Assembly: GCA_946186115.1 (NCBI GenBank)
Contig: CAMHLV010000032.1
Span: 1 to 36,126, forward strand
Reading direction: 5' to 3'
Origin: an uncultured Prevotella sp.
Lineage (GTDB): Bacteria > Bacteroidota > Bacteroidia > Bacteroidales > Bacteroidaceae
DNA: 36,126 nucleotides
Shown: positions 1-9,700 of the stretch, piece by piece
Numbering within the stretch: the stretch's first letter is position 1
Layout: each line of letters opens with the position of its first letter
Notes under the pieces: generated by a model
Database searches by the model: none
What the model was told of the DNA's origin: nothing
The model's input: the letters and a program-made list of their open reading frames with translations, nothing else
Made by a program: the position numbers and the translations under genes

Positions 1-2
1 AC

Positions 3-122
3 CTGAAGATTTCGAAGATGGGTCAGACCCGTCACAACCTGACTGCCGCCTTCGCTATGCACGACACCCTGGCTCGCAAGGGCGACATGAAGCTGACCGA
101 CTTCTCAGAGTACGTGAAGTAA
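3..122 (+). CDS. C-terminal end of an unidentified protein (partial)
   Basis: The reading frame is open from the window edge and ends with TAA at 120-122, leaving 39 residues. The visible tail contains MGQTRHNLTAAFAMHD and ends LTDFSEYVK. The GC-rich, well-behaved codon use suggests a real gene. I do not recognise the family from this fragment. The next plus-strand gene is several kilobases away, so this gene probably ends its transcription unit at or before the palindrome at 208-282. Confidence 0.6.
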   Translation: MKISKMGQTRHNLTAAFAMHDTLARKGDMKLTDFSEYVK

Positions 123-448
123 CGCGCCTCGCTGCCCGTCAGTTCAAACCACTCAGAGTGCTTGTCTGCAAAAATTACCAAAATCGGAAAATTTGAGGTA
201 CGGAATCAAAAAGTGTGCCAACGGCAGATACACAGTGTGCCAACCGTTGGCACACTGTGTATCTGCCGTTGGCACACTTTTTTGTTTTGGAGGGCAATAA
301 AATCGTTTTGTAAAGATTCCGGCTTACGGCCAGGACGTAAACTCCGACATGCCGTCGCGATGTGCAAAGGGGAAACTGGTAAAGGGGGTGCAGGGTTAAG
401 ACCGGCTAAGCTTCAGGCATGCCTCTTCTACTGTCATGGTTATTTGCA
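123..448. other. Intergenic spacer
   Basis: This 326-bp stretch separates the plus-strand gene ending at 122 from the minus-strand small gene ending at 449. Its only clear structure is the long palindrome at 208-282. A 110-codon open frame crosses it but runs through the palindrome and resembles no protein. No TAnnTTTG promoter box was identified. Confidence 0.6.
208..282. repeat. 75-bp palindrome, 37-bp perfect arms with 1-nt centre
   Basis: Bases 208-244 pair without mismatch with 246-282 around the single base 245. Each arm contains GTGTGCCAAC twice (213-222 and 235-244), so the element holds four copies of this 10-mer, two in each orientation. It is flanked by A-run and T-run ends, so its transcript would be a very stable hairpin followed by U residues on either strand. 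It lies between convergent genes (plus gene ending at 122, minus gene ending at 449), which suits a bidirectional terminator. Its length and internal repetition also fit a mobile palindromic repeat. Confidence 0.85.
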
Positions 449-607
449 TTATTCTTCCCAGTCGTCGTCGGCCCAGACGTCGCTGCGGGCGTAGCCAGGC
501 TTGTCGCTGGGCTCGTCGTGGGTGCTGGGGTCACTGGTGCAGACCATCTGCGTGTGCTGAATCTTGACTGCCCTCATCGCAGGCTGCTGATATATTTTCT
601 TGTTCAT
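449..607 (-). CDS. Small protein with basic N-terminus and acidic C-terminus (52 aa)
   Basis: ATG at 607-605 and TAA at 451-449 give a 52-residue protein. It starts MNKKIYQQP and ends with the acidic stretch ADDDWEE. There is no signal peptide or membrane segment. It resembles the small protein at 10527-10703: both have MxKKxYxxP near the start, a polar middle, and R..V-aromatic-A followed by a DDD-rich end. Both lie directly downstream, on the same strand, of a large secreted protein with the Prevotella-type C-terminal tail. Between this gene and the subtilase stop at 701 is the hairpin at 627-695. The family and function are unknown to me. Confidence 0.6.
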   Translation of the reverse strand: MNKKIYQQPAMRAVKIQHTQMVCTSDPSTHDEPSDKPGYARSDVWADDDWEE

Positions 608-626
608 TGTCTTCTTTGTTTTTTGT

Positions 627-695
627 CTAAGGAGTATAGGAGTTTAGGAGTTTTTTATGTTGGCCTAGCCTCTCCTTGACTCCCATACTCCTTAG
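627..695. terminator. Imperfect hairpin built from inverted 8-bp repeats
   Basis: CTAAGGAGTAT at 627-637 pairs with ATACTCCTTAG at 685-695. Pairing continues after one mismatch (GGAGT/ACTCC) and again with AGGAG at 646-650 against CTCCT at 672-676. The left side consists of three 8-mers ending in AGGAG (627-634, 635-642, 643-650) and the right side has the opposite orientation. It sits just after the subtilase stop codon and before the start of the small gene at 607, so it could terminate or attenuate minus-strand transcription. The termination role is inferred. Confidence 0.5.
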
Positions 696-700
696 AATGT

Positions 701-3700
701 TTACTTTACCACTACCTTTCTGCCTCCACGGATATATATACCCTTTGCCGCAGGTTTGCTACTGAGCTTGCGGCCATCCAGCGTGTACCACTGGGCGGGA
801 GCAGATTTTTCACTATTCACTAATCCCTTTTCACTTAACGACGTGACAACGTCGTCATCAGGCAGTCCGAAGAACGAGCGGGCACCAGCCTGGTCGTAGG
901 GCAGCACCAGCCATGCCCTATGGGCGGCCTGGTTGAATGCTGCACCGTCGGTGGCACCCCAGTACCATCCGAAGACGTTGGCGTTCGGGGTGTTGTCGTT
1001 GCCGTAGGTCAGCTTGTAGTGCTTGCCGTCGCCGGTGGTTGTTCCTTCAACGTCGCTGCCGTGGAGCAGGTTCGTCTCGCTAACGGCGGCGGCAGACGGG
1101 GTAGCCAGCGTCAGCGTCTTCTGCTGCGCCTCGGTGCTCTTCGCCGTCTGCAGCATCACAGCTGTTCCGGCGGGCACGATGTTGTTGTCGGTGTCTCCGT
1201 CGGCGATGGTCTCGTAGGTCAGCGCACCCTCACCGTTGCCCTTGCTGGTGACGATGCGGGCTTTTACGCCCTCGGGCAGGGTGACGTCGAACTTACCATG
1301 ATAGTAGGTGCAGAAGCCTGCGGGGGCAAAAGTCAGTGTGATGGTGGGAATCATGCGGTAGATTTGCGGCAGAGAGCCTGTAGTCGCATTTGTAGCGTAG
1401 CACGAGAAGATAGGACTATTGCCATTGGGATTATATCGAAGTAAATTATTGCTGTTTGTCCCTTGGAAAGTGATAGTAGCATTCCCTGTAGTTGCAGCAA
1501 TTGAGATTGTTGCCTTGGCATTATTGTCAGCTGTGGTCTCAGTTCTCAGGTAGTTCTTACTACTACTTGCTGCATAAAGATAGCCATTGCCAACGTTGAA
1601 CAGGTAGTTGCTGCCTTCTTTCTCCAAAGTGATGATCTGCGCAGTCTCGTCTGGTGTGAGTGTACCATCGTCGTTCTTTGTGACATCGACGGCAGCTCGA
1701 TTATTGCTGCCCTGTGTAGCACTCATCGCTTTCGCCGTTGTTCCGTTTACGTAAGCAATGAGGATTTTGTCACCTGCGGCAAGTGTCGAGGCATCGGTTA
1801 CCAACTCGAAGTAGTTGGAATCGCCTGTTGGATCTGGAATGACAGCCTCATTGACGGTCAGCGTATATGACGTTGAGCCGCTGTTATAGCTGTCGTTACC
1901 TGCGAAGGTGGCGGTGATGGTGGTGGTGCCACTGGCCACAAGCGTTACCTCGCCAGTGCTGGAGTTGACAGTTGCCACGGAGGGTTCGCCGCTGCTATAG
2001 GTGACGGTCAGATTGGCGGGTGTAGTTGTCAGCGTCGGCTCCGTGAAGTCTTGGCCAATGGTGGCTGTTGCCTCTGTCGGGCTGAAGGCCATCGTGACAT
2101 CCTGCTTATAGACAGGCAGCACGTAGTTGTTGTAGCTGAAAGTGCTGTCCTTACAGATACCCCAGATATATTCCTGTAAGCCTGGATAGTCGATGAACGG
2201 ATTGCGGTTGTTCTGGATGGCATAGACGGCATTGTTGCGAGCTGTCTCTTTCTCGCTGACGGGGTCGTTCTTCGCCCACTCCATCAGCATATTCAGCTGC
2301 CACTCCTGCAGTGCAGGATATGTACTGCCGTCAATGACGTGTACCACGTCGGTACTGCTATAGTTCGTGTACCAGTCGGGCAACTTCTCCTCGTAGCAGG
2401 TCACCATGTAGAAGTATGTTCGTGCGAAGTCTCCCTTATACTCGTCAGCCGGCTCGAACACTGTTCCGGTATAGCCGGGATAGGTGCAGGTGCCAAGCTT
2501 GCTGAAGTCGTTAGCCGACTTATAATCCTCGCCATCGGTCTCACCAAACGGATAATTGGCGCGTTTGCCATTGACGAAGCCGTCAGTAGGATAGATATGG
2601 TGCAGGTCGGTGTACATCGGTGTATTACTGCCGAACCAGCTCTGTGGCCATGAGTGTTCACGGTTGTAGCAGTCGCCCTCGTTACTATATGACGAGCCGC
2701 TGGTTACAGGCGAATAGTTGGTGATGTTCGAGTACATATCCCAAATTTTGCCGTCGCTGCGCACGTCGGTGGTCTGGAAGGCTGTCCACAGGTAGTCGTA
2801 GCTCTTTTCCGTGCGGTTATAGACGATGCCGCACATTGCCGTCTTCAGCGCCTCGCCCTTCTTGCCGTCGGCGGACTGATAATAGTCAGCAGTGGGGTCA
2901 ACGGGAGTCGAACTACCTGTTCGCTTATAAAGGCTCAACGCGCCCCCCGTTCCAGAAGCATAGCATGCAAAGCCGAAAGTACCATTACGACGAAGGTATC
3001 TAGAATTACTCTTATTTTTGAAATCAAAGGTTGTGCCAGTTGTTACGCTCCACAACGACTTATCATCAGTACCGCTGGCCAATAACTGTGCCTGATTATT
3101 GCTACCTGTTGCAGCTGCATATTTGCTTTCATATGTATTGTAGATTGTATAATAATTGCCGCTTGGAGCAATGTGCCAGATGATGGCTGTATTGTCTGTC
3201 GTAATAACATTATTTACAGGCGTCACATCGGTATATTGCAAGCGATTACTCGAAACCGTAGTATTCATCGCACCACCGTTATATACGATGATATAGTCAC
3301 CTTCAACAAATTCGTTAGCACTCGTTACAAGGGCAAACTCATTACTTGAATCAGTAGAAGCCGATTGGACGGTCAGCGTGTACGAAGCCATGCCACCATT
3401 ATAGGTATCGTTACCCGCAAAGGTGGCGGTGATGGTAGTGGTGCCACTGGCAACAAGCGTCACCTTGCCAGTGCTGGCATCAACTGTTGCCACACCGGTT
3501 TTGCTACTACTATAGGTGACGGTCAAGCCACTGGGATTAGTGGTCAGCGTCGGCTCGGTGAAGTCTTCGCCGATGGTGGCTGTTGCCGATGTAGGACTGA
3601 ACGACATCGTGACATTCTGCTTATCCGAATCCCCAAGGATGTAGTGGATGCCAGCCAAAGCGTCAATCTTGCCCTTGCCGAAGTGCGAGGCGTTGGCACC

Positions 3701-4768
3701 TGTTGTGGTGTAACTGTCGTTGATGGCCGTCTGCTCCATGATGGTCTTCACGTCGTTGACGGTAAGGTTTTTATGTGCAGCATTCGGGTCCATGGAGGCC
3801 TGTAGCCATAATGCCACGATACCGGCAGCCACAGGCGTAGCCATCGACGTGCCCTCCATCATGGCGTAGGGATTCTTGTTGTTGTTGACGACAAGATCAT
3901 AATTATATTTTGAACCATAATAGCTGTAATTATCCACTGATGCCGTATGGTAATGGTTCACACCGGCGGCAAGGCGTGCACCGGGGGCAGAAATCCATGG
4001 ATAAGCCAGTCCTGTAGGACTTTGGTCAGCAGTGGCATAACTGGAGAAATAAGCAATATCCCCCACGGTATAAACATTGGAAGTGTAGGAAGAACCATTA
4101 TATGCCTTCCAATTCTTCTTCGACACATAAGCACCCACGGAGATAGCATTGGGGATGGTGGCCTCGTCGCTGACACACATGTCGTCGGTACCCTCTATCC
4201 AAGTGTGGTCAGTCGTTGTCAAGTGTTTGGTGAAAAAGCTCCAATCGCCTGCCCACATATTGATATTCGCGCTGCCACTTTCTGGATACACTTCTATTGC
4301 CAACGTATAGGATCCAGAGCTTCTCGACTGCATACCGTCTTCAGAATAGAGAACCAACTGGTATTTTCCGTCACCTTTCTGAATATAGATATTCATTGTA
4401 CCAGTGTAATAAGCGTTCAGCTCGCTGAAATCATACTGAGTATTTGTGATAGTCGATGTTTTCAAGATAGCACCGGAACTGTCTAAAACGTAAAGTTTGC
4501 AGTTCAACTTCGTGGAATTGCTGGCATTCCACGCACAAGCTATAGTACCTCCATAATAATTGCCTCCATCTTCATCAGTGCGGATGATGGTGCCGAGCGG
4601 GCTGGTGTTCGTTACAGCACTCTTCTTCACAAAATAGCCACCACCCTCGTTGCCATTTTTGTGACCAGCATCATTGGATGCTGCGAAGAGAATGACGCGG
4701 TTGGGATGACTGTCACCAAAATATTGGCCTACGAGGTTGGCCCATTCGCCTGTACCGTCGCGACGGCC
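701..4768 (-). CDS. C-terminal part of S8 subtilase / endonuclease I fusion (downstream of in-frame TAG)
   Basis: This is the same reading frame as the gene piece at 4769-5743, separated only by a TAG codon. The nearest in-frame start codon is GTG at 4630, but subtilase-like sequence runs right up to the stop. Numbering from 5743, the order is: rest of the protease domain with catalytic GTSMATP (S633); Ig-like BIG2 domain from about 708; lectin-like module about 805-945; endonuclease I domain about 953-1190 with NREHSWPQSW (H1030) and DLHHIYPTDG; second BIG2 from about 1213; second lectin-like module from about 1309; and a C-terminal domain ending GIYIRGGRKVVVK. The tail resembles type IX-like sorting tails of Prevotella. 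The intact protein would be a large exported protease-nuclease. This piece lacks both signal peptide and catalytic Asp/His. Confidence 0.8.
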   Translation of the reverse strand, partial: GRRDGTGEWANLVGQYFGDSHPNRVILFAASNDAGHKNGNEGGGYFVKKSAVTNTSPLGTIIRTDEDGGNYYGGTIACAWNASNSTKLNCKLYVLDSSGAILKTSTITNTQYDFSELNAYYTGTMNIYIQKGDGKYQLVLYSEDGMQSRSSGSYTLAIEVYPESGSANINMWAGDWSFFTKHLTTTDHTWIEGTDDMCVSDEATIPNAISVGAYVSKKNWKAYNGSSYTSNVYTVGDIAYFSSYATADQSPTGLAYPWISAPGARLAAGVNHYHTASVDNYSYYGSKYNYDLVVNNNKNPYAMMEGTSMATPVAAGIVALWLQASMDPNAAHKNLTVNDVKTIMEQTAINDSYTTTGANASHFGKGKIDALAGIHYILGDSDKQNVTMSFSPTSATATIGEDFTEPTLTTNPSGLTVTYSSSKTGVATVDASTGKVTLVASGTTTITATFAGNDTYNGGMASYTLTVQSASTDSSNEFALVTSANEFVEGDYIIVYNGGAMNTTVSSNRLQYTDVTPVNNVITTDNTAIIWHIAPSGNYYTIYNTYESKYAAATGSNNQAQLLASGTDDKSLWSVTTGTTFDFKNKSNSRYLRRNGTFGFACYASGTGGALSLYKRTGSSTPVDPTADYYQSADGKKGEALKTAMCGIVYNRTEKSYDYLWTAFQTTDVRSDGKIWDMYSNITNYSPVTSGSSYSNEGDCYNREHSWPQSWFGSNTPMYTDLHHIYPTDGFVNGKRANYPFGETDGEDYKSANDFSKLGTCTYPGYTGTVFEPADEYKGDFARTYFYMVTCYEEKLPDWYTNYSSTDVVHVIDGSTYPALQEWQLNMLMEWAKNDPVSEKETARNNAVYAIQNNRNPFIDYPGLQEYIWGICKDSTFSYNNYVLPVYKQDVTMAFSPTEATATIGQDFTEPTLTTTPANLTVTYSSGEPSVATVNSSTGEVTLVASGTTTITATFAGNDSYNSGSTSYTLTVNEAVIPDPTGDSNYFELVTDASTLAAGDKILIAYVNGTTAKAMSATQGSNNRAAVDVTKNDDGTLTPDETAQIITLEKEGSNYLFNVGNGYLYAASSSKNYLRTETTADNNAKATISIAATTGNATITFQGTNSNNLLRYNPNGNSPIFSCYATNATTGSLPQIYRMIPTITLTFAPAGFCTYYHGKFDVTLPEGVKARIVTSKGNGEGALTYETIADGDTDNNIVPAGTAVMLQTAKSTEAQQKTLTLATPSAAAVSETNLLHGSDVEGTTTGDGKHYKLTYGNDNTPNANVFGWYWGATDGAAFNQAAHRAWLVLPYDQAGARSFFGLPDDDVVTSLSEKGLVNSEKSAPAQWYTLDGRKLSSKPAAKGIYIRGGRKVVVK

Positions 4769-4771
4769 CTA
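4769..4771 (-). other. In-frame TAG interrupting the subtilase gene
   Basis: On the minus strand the frame reads ...NSWGSG-TAG-GRRDGTGEW... and stays open on both sides. Upstream holds the catalytic Asp and His, downstream the catalytic Ser. One base change from a sense codon such as TAC/TAT, TGG or CAG would create it. Sequencing error, recent loss of function and readthrough are all possible. Nothing nearby suggests recoding. Confidence 0.85.
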
Positions 4772-5743
4772 GCCGGAGCCCCAGCTGTTGCTTACTACGA
4801 GCGGTTTGCCCTGACTGTCGGCATAGGTCACCATGTTTTTCAAGGCATTAATAAGGTAAGTATCATACAAACCTTTGATACCTGCCAGATAGAGGTCGGC
4901 ACCAGGAGCTATACCACCATAGGTGGCATTGGCATGGTCGTCGGTCACGGTGACTGTCGAACCGCTCACAATGACACTTGATCCGCCAGCCGTCGATGAC
5001 GTGTGCGTACCGTGGTCTTCAGTGTTATCATCGGTTGTCGGCGAGGTACTTGTAATGCTGGTGTATTCCTGAGCGGAAGAACCATTATAGACATACGCCC
5101 GCTTGATGCGCGAGTTTCCATCCTTATCCTTGAAGGCGATATGCTGGAAGTCGATACCAGTATCAATGATGCCGAGGATGACACCCGTGCCGTCGTACTT
5201 GCTGGTAATACCCAGTGCCGTGGCATCATTCGACTGCGTGAGCAGGTCATCGACGTTGGTCACCTTGCGTGCCTCGTCGGTCAGCGGACGCATCTGCCTT
5301 GCCACCTTGATCTTGGTAACGTTATCGATGTCGGCCAACGCCTCCAACTGATTAACCGGCACACGGGCTGTGACAAAGTCCAAACCGTCGAATGTCTCTT
5401 CAACCTCCACGCCAAGGGCACGTACCTCGTTCAGACTGCTTGCGTCCTTCAGATGGATGAAGCACGAGATATAAGCCACGCCAGCCACTGTGTCGGGACT
5501 GGCAATCAGGCGACGAGCCTTACGCATGGTGGTGCCATCTGACGAGCGGCGCCCTGGGGCGCGATGTGGAACGGATGCCGGCTGTTCCTTCAGTTCATGA
5601 AGAAACATCTGGGTTGTCATCGAGAACTTCTCATTCATCTCCTGTGCCCACAGCATCATGACTGGTGCCGTCAACAGGACGAGCGTAGTCAATGTTCTTG
5701 CTGTAATAATCGAAATGTTTTTAGTTATTTTCATAGTCTTCAC
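4769..5743 (-). CDS. N-terminal part of S8 subtilase (signal peptide, catalytic Asp and His)
   Basis: This 324-residue piece begins with a basic, hydrophobic signal peptide ending near LWAQ (residue 34). An inhibitor/propeptide-like region follows (about 85-150) and then the subtilisin fold. GIIDTGID carries the catalytic Asp D194 and EDHGTHTSS carries His H244. Translation ends at TAG just after NSWGSG, so the Ser of the triad lies in the downstream piece. The start at 5743 is supported by the signal peptide and by a promoter at 5781-5812, about 38 bp upstream. As sequenced, the product cannot be an active protease. Confidence 0.85.
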   Translation of the reverse strand: MKTMKITKNISIITARTLTTLVLLTAPVMMLWAQEMNEKFSMTTQMFLHELKEQPASVPHRAPGRRSSDGTTMRKARRLIASPDTVAGVAYISCFIHLKDASSLNEVRALGVEVEETFDGLDFVTARVPVNQLEALADIDNVTKIKVARQMRPLTDEARKVTNVDDLLTQSNDATALGITSKYDGTGVILGIIDTGIDFQHIAFKDKDGNSRIKRAYVYNGSSAQEYTSITSTSPTTDDNTEDHGTHTSSTAGGSSVIVSGSTVTVTDDHANATYGGIAPGADLYLAGIKGLYDTYLINALKNMVTYADSQGKPLVVSNSWGSG

Positions 5744-6024
5744 TTTTCAAAAAAAGAAATCATCGTTGTTTCCAATGCCACAAAGGTACGAAGAATTATG
5801 CTATCCGCCAAATATTAGCGTGCTAATTTCCTTGAACAAAGTCTTTTTGAAAACAAAAATCCCGAAACCGCCAAGCGATTCCGGGTTTATTACTTCCCAT
5901 GTGTACATGGATGGTAATACCATGCTATACCTGCTATAGTTGAGCGTAAATCGCATAATATCAGTTTGTTAGTCATAGCATGGTTTGAGAGAATCATGCT
6001 ATATAAATGCTAAAGTTCTTTATT
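5744..6024. other. AT-rich intergenic region
   Basis: The region contains the subtilase promoter at 5781-5812. Beyond it lies AT-rich sequence with one weak imperfect stem (CCCGAA near 5863 against TTCCGGG near 5879) and no open frame I would call. It separates the subtilase start from the 3' end of the decayed regulator. Confidence 0.5.
5781..5812 (-). promoter_or_regulatory. Bacteroidetes-type promoter of the subtilase gene
   Basis: On the minus strand TTTG (5812-5809) is followed after 20 bases by TACCTTTG (5788-5781). This matches the Bacteroidetes sigma-factor pattern TTTG-N(about 20)-TAnnTTTG. It would give a leader of roughly 30 nt before the ATG at 5743. Confidence 0.7.
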
Positions 6025-6742
6025 CTATAGCGTCATTACCATGGTTTCTATTGGCGCATAACGTGCCGGAGTGCCATGCAGACAGGGTACGAGCTTGTAG
6101 TGAGCTAGGCGCAGGCCGTTGACATAGTTGGCAAAAGAGCCGAAACGCCGTTGGAATGACAGGGAAACATAGGTGCGGCCCAGTTGGCATTGCTCCACCA
6201 CGTCATCAACCTTCAGGTGGGGGTCGAGATAGGCCTGCTGTCCCTCCACGTAAGCCTGTATCTCAAGTGCCGTCTGATCTATATTCTCATTGATGCTGGT
6301 TTCTTGCTGAACCAAGAGATGAGATGCATCATCCGGTTCATCCTTTGTGAGGATGATGGTGGAGCGGCGCCATGCCGGCATGACGGTGAGCAGAAGCACC
6401 ATGTTGAAGACTGCCAGCAGAACGTGCTCGACAGCCATGATGGCACGCGAGTCGAAGATGAATGCTGGCCATACCAGAGGTATCATGGCCAAGGGAAAAT
6501 AGAGAATACGGACCGGCATAGTCGATGGGGAAGTCGTCGGGATTGGAGTAGTTGGCATCGCGCCCTTCCTTGATCCAGTGCCACACCTGCCATACGGCCA
6601 TTGTACAGAAGCTCATCATTACGATGCTCTCGACGGTGATGACGTGTAGCCAGAAGCGCATGCCCTCGACACTCATGAAGCGGAAAGGCAGCCATGCATT
6701 GAGTATGGGGATGAGCATGGTGGCGATTACGATGACACAGAC
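6025..6742 (-). pseudogene. Decayed membrane-anchored AraC-family regulator
   Basis: Two overlapping minus-strand frames together encode one protein. The upstream frame gives hydrophobic membrane segments (ATMLIPILNAW...ESIVMMSFCTMAVWQVWHW) up to NPDDFPIDYAG. The downstream frame continues with RILYFPLAMIPLVWPAF, another hydrophobic segment, TVMPAWRR, a linker, and the first half of an AraC helix-turn-helix (LDPHLKVDDVVEQC...YVNGLRLAHYK). The frame change falls near 6511-6516. The second DNA-binding helix pair is missing before the stop at 6025. The N-terminus is lost at about 6730-6742, where sequence passes directly into the divergent amylase. Three defects in one gene make it a pseudogene unless the assembly is wrong. 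Confidence 0.75.
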
Positions 6743-9700
6743 TGGGGTACATGGAGCAGACTTGAAGGTCAGGCCAATGACCTTCAGGGTTATATCGACC
6801 TCATCTGGGTGCCAAACTCTGCACGTACGAAGAATGACTATTGCGTAGAAAAAGCTCAGACCGAAGGCAATGGGTGGCTGAAAGATATGGGCTATATGCC
6901 GTGCTGGTGGCTGAACCACGACAATACCATCTTTGGCAGTTCTAGTGATCTGAAGTCGATGATAAATACTTATAAGGAAAAAGGTATCGGAATCATCGAG
7001 GATGTGGTGATTAACCACAAGAACGGTCAGAATGACTGGTGTGACTTCCCTAATGAGGAGGTTACCGTTGGCGGCAAGACCTATTCACTGAATTGGTCGC
7101 TGGCCGATATCTGCTATAATGATAACGGCGGATATGTTCGTACCATGTTTGATATTACTGGTGCAGCCGATACGGGTGATGACTTCGACGGTTGTCGCGA
7201 CCTGGACCATACAGGAGCCAACGTGCAGCAGAATGTGAAGACATACCTCGACTATCTGCAGCACGAACTGGGCTATGCCGGCTTCCGCTACGATATGGTG
7301 AAGGGCTACGGACCTCAGTTTGTAGGTATCTATAATGCTTACGCCAAGCCGACGTTCTCTGTAGGTGAATACTGGGACAACTGGGATGGTACTACCTGGT
7401 GGGTGAACGGCACCAAGCAAAACGATGTCATCCAGTCGGCAGCCTTCGATTTCCCCTTGAAGTTCCTTATCAACAATGCCTTTTCTGGTAGTAGTTTCGA
7501 CCAGAGTGCACTCAGCACTCAGGGGATGGCAGGCAGTGACTACTTCAAGCGCTATTCCGTGACTTTCGTTGACAACCACGATACTTATCGTGATGGCACA
7601 AAGATGAGCAACGACAATAACGTGCTGGCTGCCAATGCCTTTATACTTTCCATGCCTGGTACACCATGTATCTTCCTGCCTCACTGGAAAACACACAATG
7701 CAGCGCTGAAGCGTATGATAGCAGCCCGTAAGGCCGCGGGTATCACCAACCAGAGCTCGTTTACCAGCGATGTGTGCAATGATGGCAAAGGCCGCTCGTT
7801 TATAGTTAATGGTAGTAATGACAAAAAGATTCTGCTACTCTTGGGCGATTGTGGCTCCTACGATACTACTGGCTATCGCTCAGTATGGGAAAGAAACAAT
7901 GACAACTGGAACTTCAAAATGTATGTTTCAGAAGCTGTTACTGAAGAAACATTGAATGCCGTTCCCTCGGGTTCAAATAGCGGACTTGGTACAGCACGTG
8001 TAGATATGGCCAGCGGCACTTACTATCAGACGGTGACCGTGACGGTGTCGCCCTCTGACCCCTTTACCACACTGGTATATACAGAAGACGGTAGTGATCC
8101 CACTATGAGCAGTAATACTATTACTTCTGGGGGGCAAGCATTTACCTATAACTCTGTAGGCACTCATACGCTGAAAGTGGGTGTGAAGGGAGCAAGCAGT
8201 GTTACAGACATTCAGACCTATGCCTACACTATTACCAATGAGGAGATTACCGAAATCACCATATATGTCCGTGCCGACAAGGAACCGATCTATCTCTATG
8301 CCTGGGATGCCAACGGCACACTAACATCGGCATGGCCTGGTACACAGCTCTCTGCCAAGAAGAGCGCCAACGGCCAGAACTTCTACTATATGAACTTCCC
8401 AAAGCCTTCGGCAGACTATACGCTGAACTACATCCTCAACCAGGGAAGCGACGGCACCAAGACGCCCGACCAGACTGGCATCGGCTCTACCGTCTTCACT
8501 GCTCTTGGAGAAGGTGCCGCCATTGACTTGACGGCTACCTATGCAGGAGCAACCATTACTGACCCAGTGGAAGCCACAGAGCCTATTACGGTTTATGTAA
8601 AGGGCAATTTCGGACCTGCTTATTTATATACATGGGATGGTTATAGCCTTGGAGCATGGCCTGGAACGAAAATGAATACTACCTTGATAAATGGTAAAAC
8701 ATGGTTCTATTATACAATGCCAAAGACTGTAACATCATTCAATATGAAAGTTAATCAAGGTCAAGGTCAGCCAGAGTCAAACGAATATTATGTTACATCT
8801 ACCGTTTATCTGGAGTATCATGGTGGCAGCAATAACCTTACTATAGTTGAAGGAATGGCAGAATACCCAGTAGAAGGCTGGTATGAGCAGGGCGAGATTT
8901 GTGCCTTCTTCACCGATAGGAATAATTGGGATAATGTATATGCATGGGTATGGTCGGATACTCCTTCATATTACAATTATTCTAATGATAATACTGATAA
9001 TACAGGGTGGCCTGGGAATGAATGTGAATGCCTTGGGTATAATGAGTCTGGCTATAAGCTTTATAAATGGACATACAAAGGCAGTAGGACATCATATCCG
9101 GAGAAAATTATTTTTAATAATAATAACGGTGACAACCAAACAATCGACTGTAATTTCGTGAACGGTGCGTGGTATGACAAAGAAAAACTTAAGACAGAAG
9201 AAAATCCTATTGCTTCACCTGTAAGTACTGCCGTATCTCCCAGCACGGAAATATCTGTAGCAGCCCTGGGTAATCCCACTTCAGTGACCAACTGGAATGG
9301 TAAGAGTGAGAAAGTAGCAGAGAATACCAACAATAAAACCATCTCAAAGGATTTCACATTGGCTGCCGGCAACTACGTCGTTCAGGCCATTGTGCGCGGC
9401 ACAAACAGTGGAAGCGTGACACTCTCGGCAAAAGAGCAATCGGAGACCGTCACCCTAATGGGATTGGATGGTGCTGCCTCTACAGTACAGACTAATGGCA
9501 TTGTGGAGACCTATGCCACAGGGGCGAACAACGGATGGCAAAAGGTGGAAGTGGCCTTCACACTGGCCAATGCCGAGAAAGTGACGGTTACACTCAGCTC
9601 TACAGCCGGTAAATGGCAGTTGGGTGCCATGAAAGTACTCTCTGGCACCACCGCTAAGACAAAGGCAACAACAGGCGTAGATCTTGCTACAAACACCTAT

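Noticed and set aside
162..494. 110-codon plus-strand frame near the left end
   Set aside because: It runs through the 75-bp palindrome and overlaps the minus-strand small gene; the translation has no recognisable features.
419..679. 86-codon plus-strand frame with a hydrophobic start
   Set aside because: It is antisense to the 52-aa small protein at 449-607, which has the better protein-like sequence and a sibling elsewhere in the window.
920..1444. 174-codon plus-strand frame, and other plus-strand frames between 2339 and 5542
   Set aside because: All are shadows opposite the subtilase/endonuclease reading frame.
5860..5890. Possible terminator between the subtilase promoter region and the regulator remnant
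   Set aside because: The stem is short and bulged and lacks a clean T-run, so it is not called.
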